Shown here one piece after another: positions 1-8,566 of a DNA stretch of 64,000 nt. The stretch is from an uncultured Paracoccaceae bacterium. Lineage in GTDB: Bacteria > Pseudomonadota > Alphaproteobacteria > Rhodobacterales > Rhodobacteraceae. Location: contig CALESR010000270.1 of the NCBI GenBank assembly GCA_937907485.1, positions 1 to 64,000 on the forward strand, in the 5' to 3' direction. Position numbers and translations under genes: made by a program. The notes below the pieces were generated by a model. It was given only the letters and a program-made list of their open reading frames with translations. It was not told the origin of the DNA and ran no database searches. Positions within the stretch are counted from its first letter, which is position 1, and each line of letters opens with the position of its first letter.

Positions 1-191
1 CCTACATGCCCTCGCAAGAGTATGCTCTGGCGGTGCTGGTGCTCGATGGTGGGGCTGAGGCGCGGCGCATCGTGCTGCGCGCCGCGCCGGTGCTGATGCC
101 GGTGAGCACGGTGCATATCTCGCAGGGGCTGGCGAATGTGCGGATGCGCGCGGTGCGTATCGAATGCGACCCCGAACCGGCGGGGGCCTGA
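1..191 (+). CDS. C-terminal end of an unidentified protein (cut by window start)
   Basis: The reading frame is open from the first bases of the window and stops with TGA at 189-191, three bases before the start of the next gene, so these look like genes of one operon. About 62 residues remain, with alternating hydrophobic and charged stretches that suggest beta strands and no membrane segment. I do not recognise a family. Its position directly ahead of a Wzt-like ATPase makes a role in polysaccharide synthesis or export plausible, but that is inference from context only. Confidence 0.5.
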   Translation, partial: YMPSQEYALAVLVLDGGAEARRIVLRAAPVLMPVSTVHISQGLANVRMRAVRIECDPEPAGA

Positions 192-193
192 GC

Positions 194-1501
194 ATGACCG
201 CTGAGGCCTCTGCAGCCGTTGATGCCCTGATCGCCGATGAACTGGGCAAGCGCTATCTGTGCGACGCGACGCCACTGCAGCATCTGGCGAATGCCTTGTT
301 GGGGCGCACCAACGGCTCGCCGTTCTGGGCGCTGCATCCGCTGACCCTGAGGATCCGGGCGGGCGAGGCGCTAGGGGTGATCGGGCGTAATGGCTCGGGC
401 AAATCGACGCTGCTGCAACTGCTGATGGGCACGCTGGCGCCGACCACCGGCAGCGTCAGCCGCCGGGGCAGGGTTGCGGGCCTGTTGGAACTGGGCGCGG
501 GTTTCAATCCGGATTTCACCGGGCGCGAAAATGCGGTGCTGAACGCGGCCAACCTTGGCCTGACCCCGCAGCAGATCACCCAGCGGATGCCGCTGATCGA
601 GGCCTTTGCAGAAATCGGCGACTATATCGACCGGCCGATGCGCGAATACTCCTCGGGCATGTTTTCGCGCCTGGCCTTTTCGGTGGCGATCCATGTCGAC
701 GCCGAGGTTCTCATCATCGATGAGATCCTGTCGGTTGGCGACGCCGAGTTTCAGCACCGCTGCCGCCAGCGGATGCGGCAGTTTCATGCTGCGGGCGGCA
801 CACTGGTCTTTGTGTCGCAGAACGCGCTGGAAATGGCGTCGATCTGCCCGCGGGCGATCTGGCTGGATCAGGGGCATCTGCGCGTCGAGGGGCCTTCGGA
901 CGAGGTTGCGGCGGCGTATCGTGCGGCGCTGCTGGGCCCGTTGCGGGCCGCCAGTGGGGTCGAGGCCGCGGTGGGCGGCGCCGAGACGATCACCGCACGG
1001 TTCGAGCGCCCGATGCGCGTGGTGCCCGGCCCGTTTCGCCCCGATGCGCCGCAGCACGGGGCGGGAGGCGCGCGCGTGGTCGCCGCGGCCTGGCATCACC
1101 CCGATGGGTCAGCGGTCACCGGGTTCGAGGGGGGCGACGAGATCGAGTTGCGCATCACCGTGCACGCCGAAACCCGCCTGAGCCAGCCGATCATCGGCTT
1201 TATCCTGCGCGATGCGCGCGGGCAGAACCTGTTTGGCGACAACTCGTTCCTGACCACCGCCGAAAACTCGCCACAGGTCGAACCGGGCGGGTTGATGTCG
1301 GCGGTGTTCCGCTTTGCCTTTCCGTATCTGCCGCGCGGCACTTATACGCTGGCGCCCTCGATTCTGGAGGGCACGCAGGCCGATCATGTGCATCTGCACT
1401 GGATGGAAGAGGCGATGGCGGTCGAGGTGGTCGAAAGCCCGGTCGAGTTCGGTCTGGTCGGCGTGCCGATGATCCACGCGACGCTGGCGCGCTGCGACTA
1501 G
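194..1501 (+). CDS. Wzt-like polysaccharide ABC transporter ATP-binding protein
   Basis: ATPase of an ABC exporter that moves a lipid-linked polysaccharide across the inner membrane. The N-terminal half (about residues 15-240) is an ABC domain with Walker A GRNGSGKST, signature YSSGMFSRLAF and Walker B EVLIIDEIL followed by SVGD, the pattern typical of the Wzt/TagH/KpsT group. Residues about 290-425 form an extra beta-rich C-terminal domain as in Wzt proteins that recognise the glycan end. The start at 194 was chosen because it follows the preceding stop; an in-frame ATG at 164 would overlap the upstream gene. The partner permease (Wzm) is not in the window and may lie upstream. 435 residues, normal for the family. 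Confidence 0.85.
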   Translation: MTAEASAAVDALIADELGKRYLCDATPLQHLANALLGRTNGSPFWALHPLTLRIRAGEALGVIGRNGSGKSTLLQLLMGTLAPTTGSVSRRGRVAGLLELGAGFNPDFTGRENAVLNAANLGLTPQQITQRMPLIEAFAEIGDYIDRPMREYSSGMFSRLAFSVAIHVDAEVLIIDEILSVGDAEFQHRCRQRMRQFHAAGGTLVFVSQNALEMASICPRAIWLDQGHLRVEGPSDEVAAAYRAALLGPLRAASGVEAAVGGAETITARFERPMRVVPGPFRPDAPQHGAGGARVVAAAWHHPDGSAVTGFEGGDEIELRITVHAETRLSQPIIGFILRDARGQNLFGDNSFLTTAENSPQVEPGGLMSAVFRFAFPYLPRGTYTLAPSILEGTQADHVHLHWMEEAMAVEVVESPVEFGLVGVPMIHATLARCD

Positions 1502-1507
1502 GCCCGG

Positions 1508-2878
1508 TCAGCGCGGCGCGATGACTGGCGGCAGCGGCGCCTCGCCCCGCGCATCGGCGATCAGCGCGGTGAACAGTGCAGGGACGACCTGCTCCCAAGC
1601 GGGCCAGTCAAAGCTGGCCAGCCGCGCGCGCAGGTCCGCCTGCGTGTCGCCGTCTTCGAGCGCGAGCAGCGCCTCGGTCAGGCCCTCGGGCGTGCCGTCA
1701 AAGTAAAGCCCGTGGTCGCCCAGAACCTCGGTCGCGATGTCCGAGCGGTTGGCCAGAACCGGGGTGCCGCTGGCGGCGCATTCGACCATCGGCAGGCCGA
1801 ACCCTTCGACCGTCGAGGCATGGATCAGCGCCTGCGCCTGCGCATAGGCATAGGCCAGTTCCGCGTCGGTGGTATCGCTCAGCCAAGTGACCTTGTCGCG
1901 GTGCGGCGTGGCGTCGATGGCGCGCACGATGGCGTCATACATCCAGCCCCGGCGCCCCAGAATGACCAGTGGTCGGGTGCTCTGGCCACTGGACCAGAGG
2001 GATTCCAGCACCGCCAGCACCATCAGGTGGCCCTTTTTCGGCTCGATCGAGCCGACCATCAGATAGGGTCGGTTGTCCGGCGCAAACAGCGCTGCCAGCC
2101 GTGTCGCGTCGTCGCGGCCATCGGCCAGCGGGTCAAGGCCGTTGTGGCATACCGCGATTCGGGCGTGGGCGGCCGGATCGGGGAACAACTGGCGCAACAT
2201 GCTGGCGGTATAGTGCGAAATCGCGACGACGCCGGTGAAATTGCGCAGCGCGGCGCCGACGTTCAGGCGAAAACTGTCGCGCCACGGCGCGCGATACAGA
2301 TGGGGGTGCGACACCGGAATGACGTCGTGCACCAGCACATAGGTCGCCTTTAGCCGCGCCCGCAGCCCGGCATAGACCTCAGGGTCCACATCATGCCAAT
2401 AGGCCGGGCTGAACAGGATGTCCTCGGGGCCGGGCTCGACCGGAACGCGCTGCATGTAGCGTTGCCACAGCGCCCCGGCAGGGATCTGCAACAGGTCCAT
2501 CCAGCCGCCGAGTTGACGCTCCAGTGCCTCAGGGCGGGCCGGAGTGCCGCTGAGGCGGTCGCGCAGCCGCAGCGCCAGCCACGGCAGGCCAAAAAGCGCA
2601 TAGGCCACCCCCAGCGCGACGTAATGCAGGGCAAACAGGGCCAACGCCACAGGCCCCCGGCGCGCTGCCGCACGGGGCAGGCCCGGAGGATGCGGGAAAT
2701 TCGCCGACGCGCGCTGCAGCACCAGCCGACCGTCCGAGATCGTCACCGGCAGAACCTCGATACCGCGCGCGCGGCCAAAGGCATAGCCCAGCACCAGATA
2801 GTTGCGCACCACGCGGGGAATCCCGGTCAGCGGGCGCCCGTGCAGATTGATCGCGGTGGTGTCGATGAGCAGGCGCAT
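1508..2878 (-). CDS. GT4-type glycosyltransferase
   Basis: Retaining GT-B glycosyltransferase of about 456 residues that should add a sugar to a cell-surface glycan. The C-terminal nucleotide-sugar domain shows GSIEPKKGH, then the family's hallmark EGFGLPMVECAASGTPVLA with the conserved Glu residues of GT4 enzymes. The N-terminal part begins MRLLIDTTAI and includes GIPRVVRNY, the acceptor-domain glycine loop. The start at 2878 is preferred over an in-frame ATG at 2893. It is convergent with the Wzt-like ATPase, with only six bases between the stops. Substrate cannot be read from the sequence. Confidence 0.8.
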   Translation of the reverse strand: MRLLIDTTAINLHGRPLTGIPRVVRNYLVLGYAFGRARGIEVLPVTISDGRLVLQRASANFPHPPGLPRAAARRGPVALALFALHYVALGVAYALFGLPWLALRLRDRLSGTPARPEALERQLGGWMDLLQIPAGALWQRYMQRVPVEPGPEDILFSPAYWHDVDPEVYAGLRARLKATYVLVHDVIPVSHPHLYRAPWRDSFRLNVGAALRNFTGVVAISHYTASMLRQLFPDPAAHARIAVCHNGLDPLADGRDDATRLAALFAPDNRPYLMVGSIEPKKGHLMVLAVLESLWSSGQSTRPLVILGRRGWMYDAIVRAIDATPHRDKVTWLSDTTDAELAYAYAQAQALIHASTVEGFGLPMVECAASGTPVLANRSDIATEVLGDHGLYFDGTPEGLTEALLALEDGDTQADLRARLASFDWPAWEQVVPALFTALIADARGEAPLPPVIAPR

Positions 2879-3015
2879 GGGGGCAAGGAGCATCCGGGCG
2901 GAACAGGGGCCGGGCCGGGTGTCGCCCGGCGCCAGCGGCCTGTCAAGCGCCCCATGGCTCGACGTTATTTGCCGGGGGTGTTATCGCGGGGGCCAAAGTG
3001 AAACGCGGGGAACCG

Positions 3016-3942
3016 ATGCGGGCCATCCGGCATATTCTGGCGCTCTGGGGGCGGCTTTGGCCGCTGGCCTTGCTGCCGCCGCTGGTGCTGGCGGGGTATC
3101 TGGTGTTGGGTCAGGCGCGGATCGAACATCTGGTGATCCTGCTGGCCGCGACGGGCTTTGCCGTGGCGACCCCGTTGACGCGCGACATGCTGCTGGCCGC
3201 GATCCCCGGCTTTGCCATTCTGGCGGGCTATGAGGCGGTGCGCGTGCTGCGGCCGCTGTTCGTCACGCCCGAGAGGGTTCTGGCCTGCGAGTTCCAGCGC
3301 CTTGATGCTGCGCTCTTTGGCTTTGGCAGCGGCCTGACCCCGGCGGATTTCTTTGCCCGCCATCACGGGCTGGTGGCGGATCTGGTCTTTGGCCTGCCCT
3401 ATACCGTGTTCTGGGCGATGGTGCTGCTGTGGTGCGTGCTGTTGTTCCTGATCTCGCGCGGGCGGTTTCGGCGCTATCTGTGGGTGCTGGCGCTGACGCA
3501 TCTGGCGGCCTTTGTCGTCTGGATGCTGCTGCCCGCTGCGCCGCCGTGGTATGTGCGCGCGCATGCCTGCGTCATCGACCTGAGCGTCGCGCCGCAGGCC
3601 GCTGCCCTCAGCCGCCTCGATGCGCTGTTCGGCATCCGCTATTTCGAGGCCTTCTATAGCCGCGCGCCCACGGTCTTTGGCGCCTTTCCCTCGCTGCATG
3701 TGGCCTTTCCGGCGGTGGCGATGGTGACGGGCTGGCGCTGGTTCGGTCCGGCGGGGCGGGCCGTCACCGCCGCACTGACCCTGTGGATGATCGCGGCGAG
3801 CGTGTATCTCGATCACCATTGGCTGATCGACGGGCTGGCGACGCTGGGGCTGGTGCTGGCGCTGCACGCTGTGCTGGTGCGGCTTTGGCCGGCCTATGCG
3901 GCGCCCGATCCGGGCGCGCGCTGGCGCGAGGGGCCGCGATGA
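3016..3942 (+). CDS. PAP2-fold membrane enzyme, Aur1-like (candidate inositol phosphotransferase)
   Basis: Integral membrane protein of 308 residues with about six hydrophobic segments. It carries the two diagnostic catalytic blocks of the PAP2/Aur1 superfamily: PSLHVAFP (His228) and SVYLDHHWLIDG (His267/His268, Asp272). Enzymes of this class hydrolyse or transfer lipid phosphates; eukaryotic Aur1 moves inositol phosphate from phosphatidylinositol to ceramide. Start 3016 has GGGGA five bases upstream; a GTG at 2998 is the alternative. Its stop overlaps the next start (ATGA). The co-occurrence with inositol-phosphate synthase and a serine-palmitoyltransferase-like gene nearby makes inositol phosphorylceramide synthase the leading guess; a plain lipid phosphatase is the alternative. 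Confidence 0.7.
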   Translation: MRAIRHILALWGRLWPLALLPPLVLAGYLVLGQARIEHLVILLAATGFAVATPLTRDMLLAAIPGFAILAGYEAVRVLRPLFVTPERVLACEFQRLDAALFGFGSGLTPADFFARHHGLVADLVFGLPYTVFWAMVLLWCVLLFLISRGRFRRYLWVLALTHLAAFVVWMLLPAAPPWYVRAHACVIDLSVAPQAAALSRLDALFGIRYFEAFYSRAPTVFGAFPSLHVAFPAVAMVTGWRWFGPAGRAVTAALTLWMIAASVYLDHHWLIDGLATLGLVLALHAVLVRLWPAYAAPDPGARWREGPR

Positions 3943-5090
3943 CCCTGGAAATTCTGCCCGTGCTGGACCGCCGGTTGCTGGCGCAGTTCATCGACCTGCC
4001 GCCCGCCCTGTATCAGGGTCTTGCGGGCTTTGTGGCGCCGCTGCGGATGGAGCGGGCGATGATGCTGGACCCGCGCAAGGCGCCGTTCTTTCGGCGCGGG
4101 ACGGTGCGGTATTGGCTGGCCCGGCGCGACGGGGTGACCGTGGGGCGGATTTCGGCGCAAATCGCCGCGGATCGGCCGGTCGGCGTGCCCGAGGCGACGG
4201 GCATGTTCGGCTGTCTCGATGCGATTGATGATCGCGCGGTGATCGCTGGGCTGATCGCCAAGGCCGAGGGCTGGCTGGCGAGACAGGGTTGCCGCCACGC
4301 CTTTGGGCCCTTCATGCTGAACATGAACGGCGAGCCGGGACTGCTGATCGACGGTTTTGAACAGCCGCCGATGACCCAGACGCCTTGGCACCCGCCCTAT
4401 CTGCGCGGCCATCTCGAGGCTCTGGGCTATGCCAAGTGGAAGGATCTGAATTCGTGGCGGCTCGATCTGCGCGGGGTCGAGGCCGCCACATTGCGCCAGT
4501 CCCTGCGCCTGCCGCGGCGGCGCGGCGAGGTGACCGCGCGGCCGATCACCCGGCGGTCGTTGCGGGCCGACCTGCCGATCCTGCGCGACCTTTACAACGA
4601 CGGCTGGCGCGACAACTGGGGGCATGTGCCGCTGAGCCTCAATGACCTGCAGGGCCTGCGCCTGCTGGCGCCCTTCCTGCCGCGCGAAACCGGCCGGGTG
4701 ATCGAAATTGACGGCGCACCCGTGGCGATCTTGCTGGGCATTCCGGACATTTTCGAACTGTCGCGCGGGTTGGGGCCGCGGCCCTCGCCGTTGGGTTGGC
4801 TGCGGCTGGCCTGGCGCTCGCTGCGCTTTCGGCCGCGCAGCGGGCGCATCATCGTGATGGGGATCGCCGCGAACCTTCGCTACAGCGCTGCCGGGGCGGC
4901 GATCCTGTTGACACTGCTCGACGAGATGATCGACCAGCAGCAAGCCCTCGGCCTCGAGGCAATCGAAGGGGGCTGGGTATTGGAAGATAACGTCGCATTG
5001 ACACGGCTGCTGGTTCGTTACAACTTTGCCGCCACACGGACTTTTCGCATCTTCGGCAAGACCTTCTCCGACGATGCCAGCCAGGGATAA
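3939..5090 (+). CDS. GNAT-fold acyltransferase, candidate bacterial ceramide synthase
   Basis: Protein of 383 residues belonging to a two-lobed acyl-CoA N-acyltransferase (GNAT) family. The N-terminal lobe shows the conserved pattern FIDLPPALYQG, then APLRMER and LDPRKAPFF, followed by VGRISAQI. The middle carries GPFMLNMNGEPGLLIDGFE and the phrase PPYLRGHLEALGY. Proteins with this layout occur beside serine palmitoyltransferase genes, and the bacterial ceramide synthase of Caulobacter is a GNAT protein; equivalence here is my inference. Translationally coupled to the PAP2 gene by an ATGA overlap and followed eight bases later by an acyl carrier protein gene, consistent with N-acylation of a sphingoid base. 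Confidence 0.6.
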   Translation: MTLEILPVLDRRLLAQFIDLPPALYQGLAGFVAPLRMERAMMLDPRKAPFFRRGTVRYWLARRDGVTVGRISAQIAADRPVGVPEATGMFGCLDAIDDRAVIAGLIAKAEGWLARQGCRHAFGPFMLNMNGEPGLLIDGFEQPPMTQTPWHPPYLRGHLEALGYAKWKDLNSWRLDLRGVEAATLRQSLRLPRRRGEVTARPITRRSLRADLPILRDLYNDGWRDNWGHVPLSLNDLQGLRLLAPFLPRETGRVIEIDGAPVAILLGIPDIFELSRGLGPRPSPLGWLRLAWRSLRFRPRSGRIIVMGIAANLRYSAAGAAILLTLLDEMIDQQQALGLEAIEGGWVLEDNVALTRLLVRYNFAATRTFRIFGKTFSDDASQG

Positions 5091-5097
5091 CAGCTCG

Positions 5098-5439
5098 ATG
5101 ACCGACAGCGACGTCAACATGGCCCCACCCGCCGAGCCCGAACGCGGCCCGGCGCCAACCGAGTGGCCGGTCCTGCCCGAAGAGGGGATGCTGGACAAGA
5201 TCCTGAAGATCGTGGTCGACGAGGGCAAGGTCGAGGCCGACGCCGTGCAACCCGTGGCCACCTTGGAATCGCTGGGCCTGATCTCGATCGACGTCATCAG
5301 CATCCTGATGGGAATCGAGGAGGAATTCGACGTCTATCTGCCGATGAGCGAGGAACTCTCCTCGGCGCGCAATCTGGCCGAGTTGATCGCCGTCATGGTC
5401 GCGCAGATGCGGCCGGACGAACTCAAGTCCATCGGCTGA
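5098..5439 (+). CDS. Acyl carrier protein
   Basis: Small acidic protein of 113 residues. The ACP fold lies at about residues 30-105, with the phosphopantetheine attachment serine at Ser63 in SLGLISIDVISILMGIEEEF. The usual DSL triad reads ISI here: the aspartate before the serine is replaced by isoleucine, as in some specialised ACPs. An N-terminal Pro-rich extension of about 30 residues is unusual. Start 5098 follows the upstream stop at 5090 by seven bases. It sits directly before a ketoacyl synthase and probably carries acyl chains made or used by the enzymes of this block rather than serving general fatty acid synthesis. Confidence 0.85.
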   Translation: MTDSDVNMAPPAEPERGPAPTEWPVLPEEGMLDKILKIVVDEGKVEADAVQPVATLESLGLISIDVISILMGIEEEFDVYLPMSEELSSARNLAELIAVMVAQMRPDELKSIG

Positions 5440-5447
5440 CCGGGGTC

Positions 5448-6665
5448 ATGGTGCGGGTCGCAATCACCGGATTTGGCGCCGTCAGTGCGGCTGGCATCGG
5501 CGCCGAGGCCCTGTGGCAGGCCGCGCGTGACGGGGTGTCGGGGGTGCGGCCGCTGGACATGCCCCGCAGCGAAACGCTGCGCGTGCGCATTGCGGCCGGT
5601 GTGCCGGAGTTTGATGCGGCGGCGTTGCTGGGCGGGTCGGTTCCCCGCACCAGCGAGCGCTTCAGCCAGTTCGCGATGGTCGCCGCCGCCGAGGCCGTGG
5701 CGCAGTCGGGGATCACCGCCGAGCAACTGGCCGGGCGACGCAGCGCGACGATCATCGGCACCGGGGTCGGCGGTGTCGGTACGATCGACGACAATTGTTA
5801 TCTCTTTTACAGCGAACAGCACTCCGGCGTGCGCGGCGAGGCGATGTCGGTGCCGCGCGTGATGCCCAGCTCTGCCGTGTCGCATGTGTCGATTGCGCAT
5901 GGCATCACCGGGCCCAGTTTCGGCATCGTCAGCGCCTGCGCCTCGGGGGCACAATCCATCGGCGTGGCGATGCAGATGATTCGGTCGGGCATGGTGGACC
6001 GCGCGCTGGCGGGTGGCACCGAGGCCTGCATCACCCCGGTGACGATGCGCGGTTGGGAGATGCTGCGCGTGCTGTCACCGCGCGCCTGCCAGCCGTTTTC
6101 GGCGGACCGCACCGGCATGGTGCTGGGCGAGGGCGCGGCGGTGTTCTTGCTGGAATCCGAGGAGTCGGCCCACGCACGCGGCGCGACAGTGCTGGCGTGG
6201 CTGGACGGCTATGGCACCAGCAGCGATGCGCGCGACATGATCCAGCCCGATGCCGAGGGCGCGGCCACCGCGATGCGCGAGGCACTGGCGGATGCGGGCG
6301 TCACGCCGGGGCAGATCGGCTATGTCAACGCGCATGGCACCGGCACCGTGCTCAATGACGTGAACGAGGCCGCCGCCCTGCGCGCCGTCTTCGGAGAGGC
6401 GATTCAATCGGTGCCGGTGTCGTCGTCAAAGCCGATTCTGGGCCATACGTTGGGGGCCGCCGGGGCGCTGGAACTGGTCGTCGCGGTGCAGGCCCTTCGG
6501 CATCAGATGGTGCCGCCGCAGGTAAACCTGACCCGGCCCGACCCGAAATGTGCGCTGAACCTGCCAACCGGCGCGGCGCAACCGGCCGACCTCGACGCCG
6601 TGCTGTCGAATTCCTTTGCCTTTGGCGGCATCAACGCCGTGTTGCTGGTGCGCCGCGCGCCATGA
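5448..6665 (+). CDS. Beta-ketoacyl-ACP synthase (KAS II/FabF type)
   Basis: Condensing enzyme of the thiolase fold, 405 residues, that would extend an ACP-bound acyl chain by two carbons using malonyl-ACP. The Cys-His-His triad is complete: Cys164 in VSACASGAQS, His296 in NAHGTGT and His333 in LGHTLGAAGA, with the C-terminal NSFAFGGIN loop intact. Spacing of the triad is close to that of FabF. It starts eight bases after the ACP stop and overlaps the next gene by ATGA. Being in an operon with its own ACP and dehydratase-like proteins, it is likely a dedicated rather than housekeeping synthase. Confidence 0.88.
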   Translation: MVRVAITGFGAVSAAGIGAEALWQAARDGVSGVRPLDMPRSETLRVRIAAGVPEFDAAALLGGSVPRTSERFSQFAMVAAAEAVAQSGITAEQLAGRRSATIIGTGVGGVGTIDDNCYLFYSEQHSGVRGEAMSVPRVMPSSAVSHVSIAHGITGPSFGIVSACASGAQSIGVAMQMIRSGMVDRALAGGTEACITPVTMRGWEMLRVLSPRACQPFSADRTGMVLGEGAAVFLLESEESAHARGATVLAWLDGYGTSSDARDMIQPDAEGAATAMREALADAGVTPGQIGYVNAHGTGTVLNDVNEAAALRAVFGEAIQSVPVSSSKPILGHTLGAAGALELVVAVQALRHQMVPPQVNLTRPDPKCALNLPTGAAQPADLDAVLSNSFAFGGINAVLLVRRAP

Positions 6666-7063
6666 GCGCCGCGCCGCGCGCCCTTGGCACCTATGAGGTC
6701 ACCGTCGAGGCCGCAGCCGCAGCCGCCCTCGCCGCCGCCTTGGGGCGGAGGGGCCCCGAGGGCCCCGTGCCGCTGACCTATCCGCTGATCTGGCTGGCGG
6801 CGCCTGCCGTCCGTCTGGCCTTGCAGGCCGAACTGGCGGGTGAGGGGGCCCTGGCCCTGCCGGTCCACATTGAACAGCGCATTGCGCTGAGCGCGCCCTT
6901 GGTGATCGGTGCGGCCTATCGGCTGGTTCTGACCCTCGACGGTCCCGATGCGCGGCGCATTCTGCGGCTCGACGGCACGCTGCACGACAGCGCCGGGCAA
7001 GAGGTGGGCACCCTGCGCACCGGCCTTGCACTGGTGGCACTGCCGCAGGGCGCAGGCGCATGA
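6662..7063 (+). CDS. Hot-dog-like protein, non-catalytic half of a dehydratase pair
   Basis: 133-residue Ala/Leu-rich protein that overlaps both neighbours by four bases (ATGA at each end). The segment PLTYPLIWLAAPAVRLALQA followed by LALPVHIEQRIAL and YRLVLTLDG resembles the N-terminal, catalytically inactive hot-dog repeat of MaoC/HTD2-type two-domain dehydratases. The next gene supplies the active half. I see no catalytic Asp/His motif in this one. The likely role is to form a heterodimer with the following MaoC protein; this is inferred from gene pairing and fold-like pattern only. Confidence 0.5.
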   Translation: MSAAPRALGTYEVTVEAAAAAALAAALGRRGPEGPVPLTYPLIWLAAPAVRLALQAELAGEGALALPVHIEQRIALSAPLVIGAAYRLVLTLDGPDARRILRLDGTLHDSAGQEVGTLRTGLALVALPQGAGA

Positions 7064-7458
7064 GCGGCGCGCTGCCTGTCGGTACGCGCCTGCCGGGTGT
7101 CGATCTGCCGCTGGCCGATGCCGAGGCGGTGCAGGCCTATCTGGCGGTGTCTGGCGATGACAACCCGCTGCACCGCGACCCCTCGATGGCGCGCGCGGCG
7201 GGCTTTGACGATAGTCTGGTGCCGGGGATGCTGGTGATGGGCCAGATGGCCGAGGTGCTGCACAATTGGCCCGCCTGCGCCGCGATCGACTGGATGCTGT
7301 GCCGCTTTGTCGATCCGGTGATCGTTGGCACTGCGCTGCGCTGCGAGGGGCGGGTTGTGGCGCAGGATCCTTCGGGAGGCGTGATCCTGCGGCTGACGGC
7401 AGGGGTCGGGCGGCGCCCTGCTGTGGTGGCCGAGGCGCTCATCCGCCCGTCGCCCTGA
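7060..7458 (+). CDS. MaoC-like (R)-specific enoyl hydratase/dehydratase
   Basis: 132-residue hot-dog protein carrying the hydratase-2 motif: SGDDNPLHRDP with catalytic Asp and His, followed by AARAAGFDDSLVPGML-type sequence (the actual run begins MARAAGFDD). It would dehydrate 3-hydroxyacyl-ACP/CoA or the reverse. It completes an ACP, ketoacyl synthase, dehydratase set; a dedicated ketoacyl reductase is not next to it. Coupled to the previous gene by ATGA. Its last 20 bases overlap the end of the convergent LptG-like gene. Confidence 0.8.
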   Translation: MSGALPVGTRLPGVDLPLADAEAVQAYLAVSGDDNPLHRDPSMARAAGFDDSLVPGMLVMGQMAEVLHNWPACAAIDWMLCRFVDPVIVGTALRCEGRVVAQDPSGGVILRLTAGVGRRPAVVAEALIRPSP

Positions 7459-8566
7459 GGCGTCGGCGCATCCGCCAGCCGCCGATCCCCAGCGCCAGCG
7501 CGCAGCCCCCCAACACTGCGACGGGCAGGCCCCAGGCGGCCCAGACCGGCGCGATGCGCCCGTATTCCCCCAGCGCGGAAAAGACGTTGCCGCCCAGATT
7601 CAGCGCATAGGCCGCGCCGAGGATGACCAGCGGCGTCATCAGCCCGCGCCGCGCCGCCAGCCAGCGCAGGCTGAGGCTGGCGACCAGCAGCGCCATCGCC
7701 ACCATGGCGGCCAAGGCCGCATGGCGCTCGTTCAGTGCGGCGCGATAGGCGTCGGCGGCCGGAACGCCGCCCGCGGCGTGCGCAATGCGCGTCAGTGCGT
7801 CCTGCGGCACCAGGCGGGGCTCGACCCCGGCATGGGCCAGCCAGTCGGTGTTGATGGCCAAGGGCACGCGGGCGTCGCTCGGGCCCCCGGCTGGCCAAGT
7901 GGCATGGGCGCCCGTCAACAGAACGGCGCCGTCAACCGGGCGCGCCTCGTCAGCCCAGATCACCCGCTCCAGCCGGTTTTCGCCGTCCAGAAGGAACAGC
8001 CGCAGATCGACCAGCACCGGCCCTGTGGCCTCGAACCGCAGACCGGCATGGACCAGCGCCGCCCCGAAATCATGCCATTCGGGCGGCGCGCTGCCGCCTG
8101 CGAAGCCTGCGCCGTAATAGCGAAACCCGGCCTCGCCCTGCGCCTTGACGGCATGGGGGCGCACATGGGCCAGCAGCGCGACTTGCGCCAGACCAAAGGC
8201 CACCCCGACCACCAGCGCGGGCATCAGCGACAACAGGGGCGCCCGCCCGGTGTTGGCGATCATCGCGCGCTCGTGCCCGCGTGTCAGGTCGAATTCCACC
8301 CAAAGGATGCCGATCCCCATGCCGATCGGCAGGATTGCAGGCAAGTTGTAGAGCGCACGCAGCCACAGATACCAGGCCAGACGGGGGGCGCCCTCGGGCA
8401 TCGCGGCCACGCCCTGGGCCGTCAGCACCCGGTCGTAATGCCCGGCCAGATCCAGCGCCAACACCAGCGCCAACGCCAGCGCCACCACCAGCGCGGTGCG
8501 CAGTGCATAAAGCCGGGCGACATAGCGGGTTTCCAGCCCGAAGACGGCGAGCGGCGGGCGGGTCAC
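7439..8566 (-). CDS. LptG-like permease of an export ABC system
   Basis: Inner-membrane protein of the LptF/LptG family, 375 residues from a GTG start at 8566. Three hydrophobic helices near the N-terminus (about residues 10-30, 60-85, 100-125), a soluble region that would be the periplasmic beta-jellyroll (about 140-285) and three C-terminal helices. The GTG start overlaps the upstream stop (GTGA), typical of this window; an ATG at 8620 is the alternative. In the canonical system LptF and LptG pull LPS from the inner membrane to the LptC/A bridge. Here the gene sits in a lipid-synthesis block, so a different lipid cargo is plausible. Confidence 0.7.
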   Translation of the reverse strand: MTRPPLAVFGLETRYVARLYALRTALVVALALALVLALDLAGHYDRVLTAQGVAAMPEGAPRLAWYLWLRALYNLPAILPIGMGIGILWVEFDLTRGHERAMIANTGRAPLLSLMPALVVGVAFGLAQVALLAHVRPHAVKAQGEAGFRYYGAGFAGGSAPPEWHDFGAALVHAGLRFEATGPVLVDLRLFLLDGENRLERVIWADEARPVDGAVLLTGAHATWPAGGPSDARVPLAINTDWLAHAGVEPRLVPQDALTRIAHAAGGVPAADAYRAALNERHAALAAMVAMALLVASLSLRWLAARRGLMTPLVILGAAYALNLGGNVFSALGEYGRIAPVWAAWGLPVAVLGGCALALGIGGWRMRRRLRATGG

